Source: Pseudomonadota bacterium (GTDB lineage Bacteria > Desulfobacterota > Desulfobacteria > Desulfobacterales > Desulfosarcinaceae). From it: 64,000 bases of DNA. Position numbers and translations under genes: made by a program. This document shows positions 1 through 9,039 of this stretch, piece after piece. The stretch lies in assembly GCA_023435265.1 (NCBI GenBank), contig JAEYRZ010000117.1, positions 9,379 through 73,378 on the forward strand, written 5' to 3'. The notes under the pieces are model-generated. The model ran no database searches, was not told where the DNA came from, and worked only from the letters and a program-made list of their open reading frames with translations. Every line of letters starts with the position of its first letter. Within the stretch, counting starts at the first letter, position 1.

Positions 1-344
1 AAATGAATCTCGCCCCGCTGAATCCTGAGGCTGCCGCCGGACAATATATCCGGGTTGGCCATATCGACGGTGATCAGATGGTTGTCGCGGGTGATGTCCG
101 AACTCAGCAGGAGCGGTTTGGCGTTCTCGATAAAGAACTCATAGCCGGACAGAAAGCGGGTGCCGTGATGATACAGGCCCTGGTCTCCGCCTCCTCGGGG
201 CACCCGGATTTCACCGTTTTGATCGAAGACGGCGAAGGTGTTGGCGTGCTTGACGGTGCGGCTCTTTTCGGCCGCCATCGCGGAGGTCACGAGCACGCCG
301 TCTTCGCCGAAAGGGGTCAGCTGGCAATCCATACGGATGACCAT
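1..344 (-). CDS. Glycogen debranching enzyme-type protein, N-terminal domain (partial)
   Basis: Reading the minus strand from an ATG at 344 gives at least 114 codons open to the left edge, so only the N-terminus is present. The translation has the pattern of the N-terminal domain of amylo-alpha-1,6-glucosidase-like proteins (GDE_N_bis type): a stretch reading KHANTFAVFDQNGEI, then a GLYHHGTRFLSGYEF segment, then LLLSSDITRDNHLITVDMAN. In this family the domain precedes an (alpha/alpha)6 glucosidase domain, which would lie outside the window. The start is the first ATG after an in-frame stop, and the ribosome site is weak. The stop of the upstream DUF4124 gene is only 35 bases away on the same strand, so the two may be co-transcribed. 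The catalytic part cannot be seen. Confidence 0.78.
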   Translation of the reverse strand, partial: MVIRMDCQLTPFGEDGVLVTSAMAAEKSRTVKHANTFAVFDQNGEIRVPRGGGDQGLYHHGTRFLSGYEFFIENAKPLLLSSDITRDNHLITVDMANPDILSGGSLRIQRGEIH

Positions 345-379
345 AAGGCCGCTGGAACCGCCCGCAACTGTTTACTGCA

Positions 380-895
380 TTAATCGGCCGGACGGGAAGC
401 GCCCTCAGCGCCGTCCAGTTCACGGATTTGATCTTCCAGGGCTCTGATCTGCGCCGAACGCATGCCTTCGCTGTACGTCCGGCTGAGCGCCCGCTGCCGC
501 AGCTGCCGGATCTGATCCTCCAGCCGCTGCCTTTCGGCCGCCTTTTGGGCTTCCAGGCGCCGGCGTTGTTCCTGCTCCTTCCGGGCGGCCGCTTCTTCGG
601 CTTCCAGCCGGCGCTTTCGTTCCAGTTCCCCGGCTTCCTGGTGGGCGCTTTCGACCATCTGGTCGTACGTGTCCCGGCGCTGCCCGGTTTCCGAATCCGC
701 CGGCGTCTCCGACTGCGATTCGGTTTCGGAGAATTGTATGTTCTGATCGGACGGGGGCGTGTTGCTGAAATGCTTGACCCCCTGCTCGTCGGTCCAACTG
801 TAAATCGTGTCGGCGGGCAACTGGCCTGCCGCGATAATCAGCCACGCGGCCAGGCAGGCGCCCAAGCGACGCATTGCGGTGTGTATGGCGGCCAT
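380..895 (-). CDS. DUF4124 domain protein, secreted, with coiled coil
   Basis: Predicted protein of 171 residues. The ATG at 895 follows a GAGGATGA ribosome site and is preferred to a longer upstream start. Residues about 5-25 form a signal peptide (LGACLAAWLIIAAGQLPA). The DUF4124 signature follows, a short beta-rich segment reading TIYSWTDEQGVKHFSNTPP. The remainder is a charged, Glu/Arg/Gln-rich segment that probably forms a long coiled coil. DUF4124 proteins are exported envelope proteins of unknown function, common in Proteobacteria. The gene lies directly upstream of the debranching-type gene. Confidence 0.85.
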   Translation of the reverse strand: MAAIHTAMRRLGACLAAWLIIAAGQLPADTIYSWTDEQGVKHFSNTPPSDQNIQFSETESQSETPADSETGQRRDTYDQMVESAHQEAGELERKRRLEAEEAAARKEQEQRRRLEAQKAAERQRLEDQIRQLRQRALSRTYSEGMRSAQIRALEDQIRELDGAEGASRPAD

Positions 896-1044
896 TTCAT
901 CCTCGCGGAAAGGGGATCGCCGGCAGAATAAGCCATTGCAGTGAAATGTCACCCGCGTGCGCTCCCGGCGACTCCTCCATTCGAATTGCTTGCGCTGCAA
1001 GCGTGAGAACGCGCAACCCGCTTCAATCTGCGGGCACGAACACT

Positions 1045-1311
1045 CTATTTCAGCTGACTGTCTTTACTGCCGCGTCGATTGTAGCCGGTCGGGGTCGTCT
1101 GTCTCTTTTCGCACTCGGCCTGGCAGCCGACGCACAAGCGGACTCCGGGGAGCGCTTCGCGGCGGGCCTCCGGGATCCCGGCCCCGCACTCCTCACAATG
1201 GGTTGCACTCTCGCCTGAAGCCAGCCGGCTCCTGGCCAGCTTCACCGCGTCTTCGACGCTGGCATCGATTTGATCCTGCACCGCCCCGTCACGGGACCAT
1301 CCTACGGCCAT
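1045..1311 (-). CDS. TraR/DksA-type zinc-finger protein (YbiI-like)
   Basis: Predicted protein of 88 residues, the usual length of the small YbiI/TraR branch of the DksA family. The C-terminal half has a C4 zinc finger, CEECG then a 17-residue spacer then CVGCQ, with the conserved IPEARREALPGVRLC segment between. The N-terminal part is a short helix, and the long coiled coil of true DksA is absent. Members bind the RNA polymerase secondary channel or remain uncharacterised. The start is supported by a GCGAGGAA ribosome site. Here the family assignment is solid and the target is unknown. Confidence 0.85.
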   Translation of the reverse strand: MAVGWSRDGAVQDQIDASVEDAVKLARSRLASGESATHCEECGAGIPEARREALPGVRLCVGCQAECEKRQTTPTGYNRRGSKDSQLK

Positions 1312-1394
1312 GATGCATTCCTCGCTTTTTCCGCCGCCGCCGTCCTGCGGCGACCGCTTTTTTCATACCGGCGCAAAAACCTTCACAATCGTCC

Positions 1395-4175
1395 TCACGC
1401 CCCTTGCGCCTGAGCCTCGCGCAGAACGAGCCCTGCGGGCAGCGACTCGCCGAAGATCTCCTGTTCTTCCTGCCTGGCCAGCGGCATGACTTCGCTCAGG
1501 CAGCGCCGTTGCTCGGCCGGGATTGCGGCGGCATCCAACCAGCCGACGATGCGGGCGATGACGGCCGGATCGAGGTCGCGCGTCCGGTCGCCGGTTTTGC
1601 GGGCCAGTTGGATTATCACGCGGCCGGGCGCCCGCCGGTCCTGCCAGGGATGGGAAAGCAGCCGATCGATCCATTCGCCGGCCTCCTGGGGCGGAATCAC
1701 GCGGTCGGCGGGCCCGTAGAGCAGTTCGCGGGCGCCCAGGCGGGCCAGCGCCGCCAAATCGATTCCCGGTTTGGCGGGCCTCATCCGGGCCAGCAGCCAG
1801 CGGCCCCACATGATCTTGTCCTTGACCGAGAGCCGCTCCATGTTGGCCAGGGCCATGCAGAGTTCGGAACGCTCCTGGGGCGACAGGGAGATTTTTCCGC
1901 CCTTGGGCGGATTCAGGAGCGGGGTCGCATCCTGGCTGATCTGGCGCTGCTGGCCGGCACTGAGCCCGGCGGCGATCCGGCGCCACATGATCCACCACTC
2001 GCAGCGGACTTGAGTGTTCTTGGCGTGAATCGGCCCCTGGGCGTAAAGCCGCCAGGCTTTCTGGATGCGCTGCGGGTCCAGGCCGTGCCCCATTCCCGGC
2101 CGCAGGCAGAAGCCGGTCAGATTCATCCAGCGCGCTTCGTGCAGGGGCGTGCTCTGGCGCGCCTGCGGCATTGACAGGAGCGTGTCGGCGAGATCGCGGA
2201 GCAGGCTCAGCGGCCACTGTTCGCGGGGAAGCTCCAGGACTTGCGCAATCTGCTTGACCAGGATGGAAAGGGCGTTGCGCCCCTCTCTGAAGGCATCGAT
2301 GACGAGCGTGCGCACGCCCTCGAGGGCGGCCTCCTCCAGAATCGCCCCCTCGCGCACCTCCGTGGGAGCGGCGGCCGCGCGCAACTGAAATTGCAGCTGC
2401 CAGCGGTGCCCGCTGGTCAAGGAACGGCAGAAGAGCGACAGCGTGCCCACCTCGCTGTAGTGCGCCTCGATCCGCACCGGTATGGCCTTTTTGATGCCCT
2501 GGCGGCCGTACTGAATCACGGTCTGCAGCGGGGGCAGCGCGGTGAAGGTGTCGTCGATGGAAACGATCTGCCCGCTGCGGTCGCCGCTGCGATAGCTGGA
2601 GCTGTAAATTTCGAAGCGTACGGGTTGGTTGGCGAGCACCTCGAAGCGGTGTTCGGACAAGGCGATGACCGCGCCCTCTTCCACTCCGCGCTCCACCAGG
2701 CAGACGGCCTGCGGCGCGGAAGCGGCTTCCCCTGCGGCCCTTTCGATGCCGAGATAGTAGGCCCGGGGGGCGCCGCTGCCCACCCGCACACCGCGCCCGA
2801 TTTTGACCAGCCCGTAATAGGCTGCACCGAGCGCCACGGCGAGGTCCGGCACCGGATTTTCCAGCACCCGCGGAACCGTCTCCGCCTGCGGCTTGAACCA
2901 GTGCCGCAGGGCGGCCAGGATCTTGTCCTGGATCACCCGGGGCGCGAGCGCGCCGCCGTTGAAAAGTACCAGATCGGGCATCGGCGCCGTCTTGCCCAGA
3001 ACGGCGGCCACGTTTTCGCGGTGGCGCTCCAGAAAACGGATCAGATGGCGGGTGACGGCCGGATCGGATTCATAGGGCAGCCCGAATTCGGCAATCGCCT
3101 TTCGCTGCGCCCCTTGGGCGCGGATCGTCTCGACCAGCGGGAAAAACCCGTCCAGGATCGTCTGTTCGACCGCTTCACGGTCCAGTTCGGCGGTCAGGGT
3201 GTCTCCGATCAGTCGGCTGCCCTTGCCGGCTAGCGCGATTCGGTACCGCTCGGCCGTGCCGGAAAGGATCTGCTCCTTGGCCTGACGGCATTGATGGCCC
3301 AGCGCTTTCCAGCGATCCGCAGAAAGCTGCCCGCCCGTTCCGCTCCAGCTGCGCTCCACAAGGCGCGCCAGCGCCAGATCCATGTTGTCGCCGCCCAGCA
3401 GCAGGTGATCGCCGACCGCGATGCGTTCGAAGCGCGGCCCGCCCCCGGAGGCCGCCTTGAGCGTCACCAGCGTGAAGTCGGTGGTGCCGCCGCCCACATC
3501 GCAGACCAGGATCAGTTCGTCCGGTCGGACCAGGTCGGGCCACCGGGTCTCGTGGCGCGCCAGCCAGCTGTAGAAGGCCGCCAGCGGCTCTTCCAACAGC
3601 GTGACCGGCGGATATCCGGCCAATCGAGCCGCCTCCAGCGTCAATTCACGGGCCACTTCGTCGAACGAGGCCGGAACGGTCAGGATGACCGTCTGGTTTT
3701 CGAACAAAGCCTCTTCTTCTTCTCCCAGGCGGTGGTTCCAGGCCCGCTTGATGTGCGCAAGATATGCGGCGGTCGCCTGCACCGGAGAGCGTTTTTTGAG
3801 TTCCGCGCTGGTGCCCCAGGGAAGGATGCGCGCCTTGCGGTCGACATTGGGGTGGCACAGCCAGCTTTTGGCGGAGGAAACCAGGCGGGCCGGCACGGCG
3901 GCGCCCTGGTCGCGGGCGAAAGCCCCCACGAAGGCGTCCTCGGAAGTGGGCCACGGCATGCGGATGGCCTGGGCATCCACGTCGTAATCGCCGGGCAGAT
4001 ACAAAAACGAGGGCAGCACCGCAAGCGGGGCGAATTCGCCGGGGCCGGTCAGCTGAGGGACGCGGAACAGTTCGATCCGGTTTTCCTGCCCGTCTGCCGG
4101 AGCTTTGGCCACCGCCGAGTTGGTGGTTCCCAGGTCGATGCCGATGATGTCGGTTCGGTTTGGATCGACGTGCAC
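1395..4175 (-). CDS. Hsp70-family protein with C-terminal DUF3731-type domain
   Basis: The predicted protein has 926 residues. The reading frame stays open far upstream, but the preceding gene ends at 4181. A GTG at 4175, with AGGGAG upstream, is the likely start and puts IIGIDLGTTNSAVAK at the N-terminus. The first 400 residues or so carry Hsp70 nucleotide-binding motifs: DLGTTNS (phosphate 1), LTVPASFDEVARELTLEAA, LLEEPLAAFYSWLA and VCDVGGGTTDFTLV (phosphate 2). A region resembling an Hsp70 substrate-binding segment follows, and then a long C-terminal helical region of the DUF3731 type. It is much larger than DnaK and lacks the usual DnaK C-terminus. It sits third in an operon with a DUF2760 protein and a second Hsp70. 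This trio recurs in Proteobacteria, but its role is not established. Confidence 0.82.
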   Translation of the reverse strand: MHVDPNRTDIIGIDLGTTNSAVAKAPADGQENRIELFRVPQLTGPGEFAPLAVLPSFLYLPGDYDVDAQAIRMPWPTSEDAFVGAFARDQGAAVPARLVSSAKSWLCHPNVDRKARILPWGTSAELKKRSPVQATAAYLAHIKRAWNHRLGEEEEALFENQTVILTVPASFDEVARELTLEAARLAGYPPVTLLEEPLAAFYSWLARHETRWPDLVRPDELILVCDVGGGTTDFTLVTLKAASGGGPRFERIAVGDHLLLGGDNMDLALARLVERSWSGTGGQLSADRWKALGHQCRQAKEQILSGTAERYRIALAGKGSRLIGDTLTAELDREAVEQTILDGFFPLVETIRAQGAQRKAIAEFGLPYESDPAVTRHLIRFLERHRENVAAVLGKTAPMPDLVLFNGGALAPRVIQDKILAALRHWFKPQAETVPRVLENPVPDLAVALGAAYYGLVKIGRGVRVGSGAPRAYYLGIERAAGEAASAPQAVCLVERGVEEGAVIALSEHRFEVLANQPVRFEIYSSSYRSGDRSGQIVSIDDTFTALPPLQTVIQYGRQGIKKAIPVRIEAHYSEVGTLSLFCRSLTSGHRWQLQFQLRAAAAPTEVREGAILEEAALEGVRTLVIDAFREGRNALSILVKQIAQVLELPREQWPLSLLRDLADTLLSMPQARQSTPLHEARWMNLTGFCLRPGMGHGLDPQRIQKAWRLYAQGPIHAKNTQVRCEWWIMWRRIAAGLSAGQQRQISQDATPLLNPPKGGKISLSPQERSELCMALANMERLSVKDKIMWGRWLLARMRPAKPGIDLAALARLGARELLYGPADRVIPPQEAGEWIDRLLSHPWQDRRAPGRVIIQLARKTGDRTRDLDPAVIARIVGWLDAAAIPAEQRRCLSEVMPLARQEEQEIFGESLPAGLVLREAQAQGA

Positions 4176-4180
4176 TTCAG

Positions 4181-5983
4181 CTACTGCTCCCTGACATTGA
4201 ATTCCAGTTTCCAGCGGCGGCCGTCGATTTTCGAGACGCACCACAGCTCGAGCGTGCCCAGTTCGGTCACCTGAATTTCGAGCGCCACCGGGATGGCTTG
4301 GCCGTTCTCCCCCGCCAGGGTGGTTTCCACGGTGGTGATGGCTTCGATTTCCCCCTGCCAGTCCTCGACCACGGTTCCCGCGGCATCGTCCTGACGGGTG
4401 GTGGACCCCAGGAAATCGAATGTGACCGGCTCGCCCAGCACCAGCATGAACTCCTGCCCCGCGATATCCGCGGTCGTGCCCTCTTCCATGCCGAACGGCG
4501 CGACGCACAGCGCTTTGGTCAGCGCGGGCATGCCGGGCACCGCGGGCATGGCAGCGGCCACGCCGATGTAATAGGAGCGGCCGAGACCGCCGCGGATGCG
4601 GATTCCCTTGCCGCGCCGCACGAGGCCGTAATAAGCGGCGCCGCGCGCCACGGCCAGATCGAAATCCGCCGCCGCGATTTCGCGCACCGGGTGCGCCGCT
4701 TCCGCCGCGCGCCATTCCGCCAGCACGGAAAGAATGCGCTCGCGCAACAGGTCCGATTTCATGACGCCGCCGTTGAACAGCACCGCACTGGGGGCGAGCG
4801 GCGCATCCGACACCCCGCCCCGGTCGAGGAACGCCGCCAGGTGGCGGGTCACTGCCGGATCGGCTTCGTAGGGCAGGCCGACCTCCTGCAGGCCGCTTTT
4901 GCGGGGCGCCATCGGCCGTGCCGAGCGGGCGCAGCGCGGGAAGAAACCGTCGCGCAGAACCGTTTCCACCATGTCGCGCGTCAGTTCGACGCTGATCGTG
5001 CCGCCGATCAGACGGCTGCCCCGCCCGAGAACCGTAACCGGCTGCTTTTCACACTGCGGATCGGCCATGATGCGTTCTTTGGCCCGCCGGCAGCTGTGGC
5101 GCAGGGCGTTCAACTGCCAGCTGTCCAGGCGGGTTCCCTTCTCCGCCAATTGTTGCGCCAAAGTATAAGCCAGCGCCAGGTCCATGTTGTCGCCGCCCAC
5201 CAGAAGGTGGTTGCCGACGGCGATGCGGTCCAGCACCAGATTCCCCTCTTCGGCGCTGATGCGGATCAGGCTGAAGTCGCTGGTGCCGCCGCCCACATCG
5301 CAGACCAGGATCAAATCCCCGGCGGCGACCGATGTGCGCCAGCTTTCGCGGGTTGCCGCCAGCCACGCGTAAAAGGCGGCCTGCGGCTCTTCGAGCAGGA
5401 TCACCCGGGCAAGGCCGGCCGTCTCGGCCGCCTGGACGGTCAGTTGACGGGCCACGGCATCGAAGGAGGCCGGCACCGTCAGAATCACCTGCTGGTGTTC
5501 CATTCTCAGCGCGTCGTCGCCCGCCGCCATGGTGTGGTTCCAGGCATCGCGGACATGCTTCAGAATCGCGGCCGAAGCCTCCACGGGGGACATCCTGCGC
5601 CCCTTCCCGGCGGCGCCGGTATCCCAGGGGAGGATCGGCGCGTTGCGATCGACCAGCGTGTTGCACAGCCACGACTTGGACGAAGCGATCAGGCGCTGGG
5701 GGATCTCTTCCCCGCGGTTGCGCGCATACTCGCCGACCCCGATCCCGGCGGCGGCATCCCAGGGTGTATCCAGGGCCCCGGGCGGGATGTCGTGGGCCTC
5801 CGGCAGCAGGACGAAAGAAGGCAGAATGGGGCGCGGCGCGACCACCCCGGCGTCCACAATCTGGGGAATTTCGAAAATGCGGATCCGGGCCTCCTCGATG
5901 CCGGCCGAGGAGGCTTCGGTATAAGCCAGGACGCTGTTGGTGGTCCCCAGGTCGAGGCCGATGATGTAAACCGGTTCGGTCAT
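4181..5983 (-). CDS. Hsp70-family ATPase (DnaK-like)
   Basis: Predicted protein of 600 residues, starting at the ATG at 5983 behind an AAGGAAA ribosome site, with YIIGLDLGTTNSVLAY at the N-terminus. Hsp70 nucleotide-binding motifs follow in order: ILTVPASFDAVARQLTVQAA, LLEEPQAAFYAWLA, VCDVGGGTSDFSLI and VLFNGGVMKSDLL. It is close to the neighbouring 926-residue Hsp70 over the ATPase domain, so the pair probably arose by duplication. The C-terminal part (about 430-600) is a compact beta-rich substrate-binding-like segment, shorter than in DnaK, and there is no DnaJ or GrpE gene nearby. The stop is five bases before the start of the next gene, which implies translational coupling. Confidence 0.85.
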   Translation of the reverse strand: MTEPVYIIGLDLGTTNSVLAYTEASSAGIEEARIRIFEIPQIVDAGVVAPRPILPSFVLLPEAHDIPPGALDTPWDAAAGIGVGEYARNRGEEIPQRLIASSKSWLCNTLVDRNAPILPWDTGAAGKGRRMSPVEASAAILKHVRDAWNHTMAAGDDALRMEHQQVILTVPASFDAVARQLTVQAAETAGLARVILLEEPQAAFYAWLAATRESWRTSVAAGDLILVCDVGGGTSDFSLIRISAEEGNLVLDRIAVGNHLLVGGDNMDLALAYTLAQQLAEKGTRLDSWQLNALRHSCRRAKERIMADPQCEKQPVTVLGRGSRLIGGTISVELTRDMVETVLRDGFFPRCARSARPMAPRKSGLQEVGLPYEADPAVTRHLAAFLDRGGVSDAPLAPSAVLFNGGVMKSDLLRERILSVLAEWRAAEAAHPVREIAAADFDLAVARGAAYYGLVRRGKGIRIRGGLGRSYYIGVAAAMPAVPGMPALTKALCVAPFGMEEGTTADIAGQEFMLVLGEPVTFDFLGSTTRQDDAAGTVVEDWQGEIEAITTVETTLAGENGQAIPVALEIQVTELGTLELWCVSKIDGRRWKLEFNVREQ

Positions 5984-6100
5984 GATTGGTTTCCTTGTCA
6001 GGCTTGCCGGGCTGCCGCCGGCAGGCTTATCTTCCGAAGGCGTACACCTGCGCCAACCCATGCAGTCGGGTGCCGCACCCGGATCCGGCGGCACTGGACA

Positions 6101-6841
6101 TCACAGTACTTCGACCTCGGCGGGCGCGATGATCTTCGGATCCGGGCTTCCGGAAAGCGTCGGCAACTCGAGCTTGCGCACCTTCCAGCCCCGATGGCGC
6201 ACCGTGCCCCGGAACGGCGGCGCTCCGGTGACATTGCCGGTCAGTTTGAGCGCACTGGGATCGAAGCCCTCCTCCACCGTGATCGCATCGCCTTCGCTTT
6301 CTCTGACCACGGATTGGGGGGCAAGATATTTTTCAATGACTTTGCGGCAGTTTTCATGGATGCCGCGCACCGCCGTTCCGATCTGCGCGTCCGAGTATTC
6401 CGCCAGGTTTTCGAAAAAGAAGTCCATGATGCGTCCTTCCCGCTGGAGCACCGCGAGCAGGTGCAGAAAGAGGCGCTGATGGAGGTCGTCCTGCGCCGCG
6501 GCCGCCCGTTCGTCCGATTCTTTCGGCTGAGCCGAAGGCCGGACTGCGGCGGTCGGCCTGGCCGCTCGCGAAATGGCCCGCCGGGCCATGAGCCAGATCA
6601 CCAGCGCCAGCGCCCCGAAAAAAAGCAGCGAGACCGGAACGAAGAACAACCAGAAACCTTCCCGCAGTTCCAGCGCCCACTGCGCCAACCGGCCCAGCGT
6701 CTCCTGATCCGGGTTCGTCACCCGGTCCGAAAAGTGCCGCAACACCCAATAGGCGCCTGCGTCCAGCACCGCACACGCCAGCAGCAATACCGCCGTGATC
6801 CCTGCTCCGATCCGCCGGGAATCGGTTTTGATGCGATTCAT
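6101..6841 (-). CDS. DUF2760 domain membrane protein, Hsp70-operon partner
   Basis: Predicted protein of 246 residues with an AGGAGAG ribosome site. Two hydrophobic helices lie at roughly residues 12-35 and 63-85, and a cytoplasmic linker rich in Ala, Arg and Pro follows. The C-terminal half (about 115-246) matches the DUF2760 pattern: LLAVLQREGRIMDFFFENL, YSDAQIGTAVRGIHENCRK, KLTGNVTGAPPFRGTVRHRG and a closing IIAPAEVEVL. It is the first gene of the operon with the two Hsp70 proteins. The fixed context suggests a membrane anchor or client-linked partner for them, which is an inference from gene order alone. Confidence 0.8.
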   Translation of the reverse strand: MNRIKTDSRRIGAGITAVLLLACAVLDAGAYWVLRHFSDRVTNPDQETLGRLAQWALELREGFWLFFVPVSLLFFGALALVIWLMARRAISRAARPTAAVRPSAQPKESDERAAAAQDDLHQRLFLHLLAVLQREGRIMDFFFENLAEYSDAQIGTAVRGIHENCRKVIEKYLAPQSVVRESEGDAITVEEGFDPSALKLTGNVTGAPPFRGTVRHRGWKVRKLELPTLSGSPDPKIIAPAEVEVL

Positions 6842-7169
6842 CCCTTCTGCTCTCCTTTTTGATGCTTCACGCGCGGCCCCCGCCCCTTCGTCTCCGCCAA
6901 TCCGCCCGGGCGCGTCGGACTCCCGGCGATTTCGAAAGGCATATTATAAAATCGGACCCCGCGTATTCAACCGCGCCCCGTTTCTTCGGAACCGGCGGAC
7001 GGATCGAACCGCCCGGACGGATTCATACAGAATTGCCATCCCGATGCGCAAGCTTGGCTTGCGTACCGCCACTGTCTTCTTATAGGTTAATCACAGCGGC
7101 TCCGTCTCGTCGGCCGCGCCCGTTTTTCAGCGCCGCCCTGCGCGCTGCCACCTGAAAGAGAAAACCGGC
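6842..7169. promoter_or_regulatory. Divergent intergenic region, DUF2760-Hsp70 operon / nhaA
   Basis: This 328-base stretch separates two divergent genes and should hold both promoters. An A/T-rich patch at about 6940-6957 (GCATATTATAAAATC) stands out from the GC-rich surroundings and could contain a -10 element, but no convincing matching -35 was found. The two open frames crossing it look like random coding, with arginine/proline-rich translations and no ribosome sites. No gene is called here. Confidence 0.35.
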
Positions 7170-8516
7170 ATGGATGCAACGAGAAAAGATGTCCCCAACG
7201 GGGTGCCCCGTCTCGAAACCCCGTTCGATCGGTTCATCAAGCATTTTGCCTCCGGCAGCTACCCGCTCTTTGTGGCCGCGGCCGCCGCTTTGATCTGGGC
7301 CAATCTTGCGCCCCACCATTATCACGCCTTCTGGCACACCGAAATGAGCATTTCGGCGGGTCCTTTCCAGATGGCCAAATCGCTGGCCCACTGGATCGAC
7401 GAGGCGCTGATGGCGCTTTTCTTCTTCAGCGTGGGGCTTGAAATCAAGCGCGAACTGCTGGTGGGGGTTCTCTCCTCCCCCAAAGCGGCCATTCTTCCGG
7501 TGGCGGCCGCAGTCGGCGGCATGCTGGTTCCAGCCGCAATTTACGCGGCGATCAATACCGGTCTGGATTCACTCAGCGGCTGGGGCATTCCCATGGCCAC
7601 CGATATCGCCTTCTCACTGGCCATACTGGCCATGCTGGGCGCCCGCATTCCCTTCGGCATCAAAATTTTCCTCACCGCTCTGGCCATTGCCGACGATCTC
7701 GGCGCAGTGCTGGTGATCGCCCTTTTCTACACCCCTTCCATCGTCTGGTCGTACCTGGGCTGGGGCGCCCTGTTCCTTGTTTTATTGACCGCGGCCAACC
7801 GCGCCGGCATCCGCTGGCCTGTGGTCTACGGGGCCCTGGGCATCGGCCTATGGCTGATGGTCATGGCCTCGGGGGTGCATGCCACGGTGGCGGGGGTGCT
7901 GGTGGCCATGTTCATTCCGGCCAGCGGGCGGTATGTCACCGACACGTTCCTGAACGTCACCCGGGCGCACCTGCAGCGTTTCGACTGCGAACCCGGCACC
8001 TGCGGCAATTCCATTGCCCTGAACCGCAATCACCTGGATGCCCTGCTCGGCATCGAGGCGGCCTGTAACAACGCCCTGCCGCCGCTTCAACGTCTGGAAC
8101 ATTCCCTGGAAAGCTGGATCGCCTTCGTCGTTCTGCCGCTTTTCGCGCTGGCGCATGCCGGATTGCCGCTCGGCGGATTGGAAATCGCTTCGGCGGCGAT
8201 GCACCCGATCACGGTCGGAATATTTCTCGGCTTGGCCCTGGGCAAAGTCATCGGCATCACCTTGTTCACCTGGCTCAGCGTCGTGCTGCTGAAAACATCG
8301 CTGGGACCGGGGCTGCGCTGGGGCCACGTCGTGGGGGTCGGATTCCTGGGCGGCATCGGATTCACCATGTCCCTCTTCATTTCCAATCTCTCGTTCCAAC
8401 AAGCCCGGTACCTCGATTATGCCAAACTGGGCATCCTGTCCGCCTCGCTGACCTGTGCCATCGCCGGATTTCTCGTGCTCAGAAGTATGCGGCCGGTCTT
8501 GAAGGAAAAAAGTTGA
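7170..8516 (+). CDS. nhaA: Na+/H+ antiporter NhaA
   Basis: Predicted protein of 448 residues, a normal to slightly long size for NhaA, with about twelve hydrophobic segments. Signature positions are present: FFFSVGLEIKREL at about 85-96, ATDIAFSLAILAMLG with Asp145, and the paired aspartates IADDLGAV (Asp175, Asp176) that carry the exchanged ions in the family. A lysine occurs in the GLALGKVIGI helix. It exchanges internal Na+ for external protons in the inner membrane and supports pH and sodium homeostasis, as expected of a marine or saline-sediment organism. A gene for a small LapA-type membrane protein follows. Confidence 0.93.
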   Translation: MDATRKDVPNGVPRLETPFDRFIKHFASGSYPLFVAAAAALIWANLAPHHYHAFWHTEMSISAGPFQMAKSLAHWIDEALMALFFFSVGLEIKRELLVGVLSSPKAAILPVAAAVGGMLVPAAIYAAINTGLDSLSGWGIPMATDIAFSLAILAMLGARIPFGIKIFLTALAIADDLGAVLVIALFYTPSIVWSYLGWGALFLVLLTAANRAGIRWPVVYGALGIGLWLMVMASGVHATVAGVLVAMFIPASGRYVTDTFLNVTRAHLQRFDCEPGTCGNSIALNRNHLDALLGIEAACNNALPPLQRLEHSLESWIAFVVLPLFALAHAGLPLGGLEIASAAMHPITVGIFLGLALGKVIGITLFTWLSVVLLKTSLGPGLRWGHVVGVGFLGGIGFTMSLFISNLSFQQARYLDYAKLGILSASLTCAIAGFLVLRSMRPVLKEKS

Positions 8517-8571
8517 TTTTAACCCATGATTTCGCGCAAGGCGCTCATCCCTTTCGCTGAGGAGGATATCC

Positions 8572-8805
8572 ATGAATACCCGGACGATACTTATCCTCGC
8601 CATCGTCGTCGCGCTGGCGGCTCTGGGCATCCAGAACGCCGGTTCGGTTGAAGTGCGATTTCTGTTTTGGACCGCCAACGTATCGCTGACGCTGATCCTG
8701 CTTGCCGTTTTCATACTCGGCGCCGTGACGGGCTCGTGTTTGATCCGCAAGCCGGGCGCGAGCGCCGCCAGTAAAGGGCTGGTACGGGATGTGGACAACG
8801 AGTGA
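8572..8805 (+). CDS. LapA-domain (DUF1049) small membrane protein
   Basis: Predicted protein of 77 residues with a strong GAGGAGG ribosome site. Two hydrophobic helices (about 4-20 and 35-57) flank a short loop reading QNAGSVEVRFLFW, which is the DUF1049/LapA signature: an N-terminal helix, an NxxxVxVxFLFW strand and a second helix. Escherichia coli LapA acts with LapB to control LpxC turnover and lipopolysaccharide levels. Here no lapB is adjacent, so only the domain assignment is safe. Confidence 0.8.
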   Translation: MNTRTILILAIVVALAALGIQNAGSVEVRFLFWTANVSLTLILLAVFILGAVTGSCLIRKPGASAASKGLVRDVDNE

Positions 8806-9039
8806 TCCGTACCTGCGGCTTTCTTCAGCGTTGCCGAGCAAAAACGGACACACCGGCGGGCAGACGGCCGACGGCCGTCATTGCCGCAAAGACCGTACCG
8901 CTCGCAGAAGTCCTGGACAGCGGCCGTAACGCCGCCCTGTGGCGCTCGACAGGATGGGATGGATGAGTTCCTTCCTACGAAACTGTTCGAATCTCACCCG
9001 CACATGGCATCCACAGCGGAGTTGTGGTAGAGTGCCGGC

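Noticed and set aside
3..383. A 126-codon plus-strand frame at the left edge
   Set aside because: The opposite strand reads as a clear debranching-type N-terminal domain, so this frame is antisense noise.
4160..6862. A 900-codon open frame on the plus strand
   Set aside because: It lies antisense to the Hsp70 and DUF2760 genes, has a His/Gly/Arg-rich translation with no family features, and lacks a ribosome site. It is a shadow of high-GC coding sequence.
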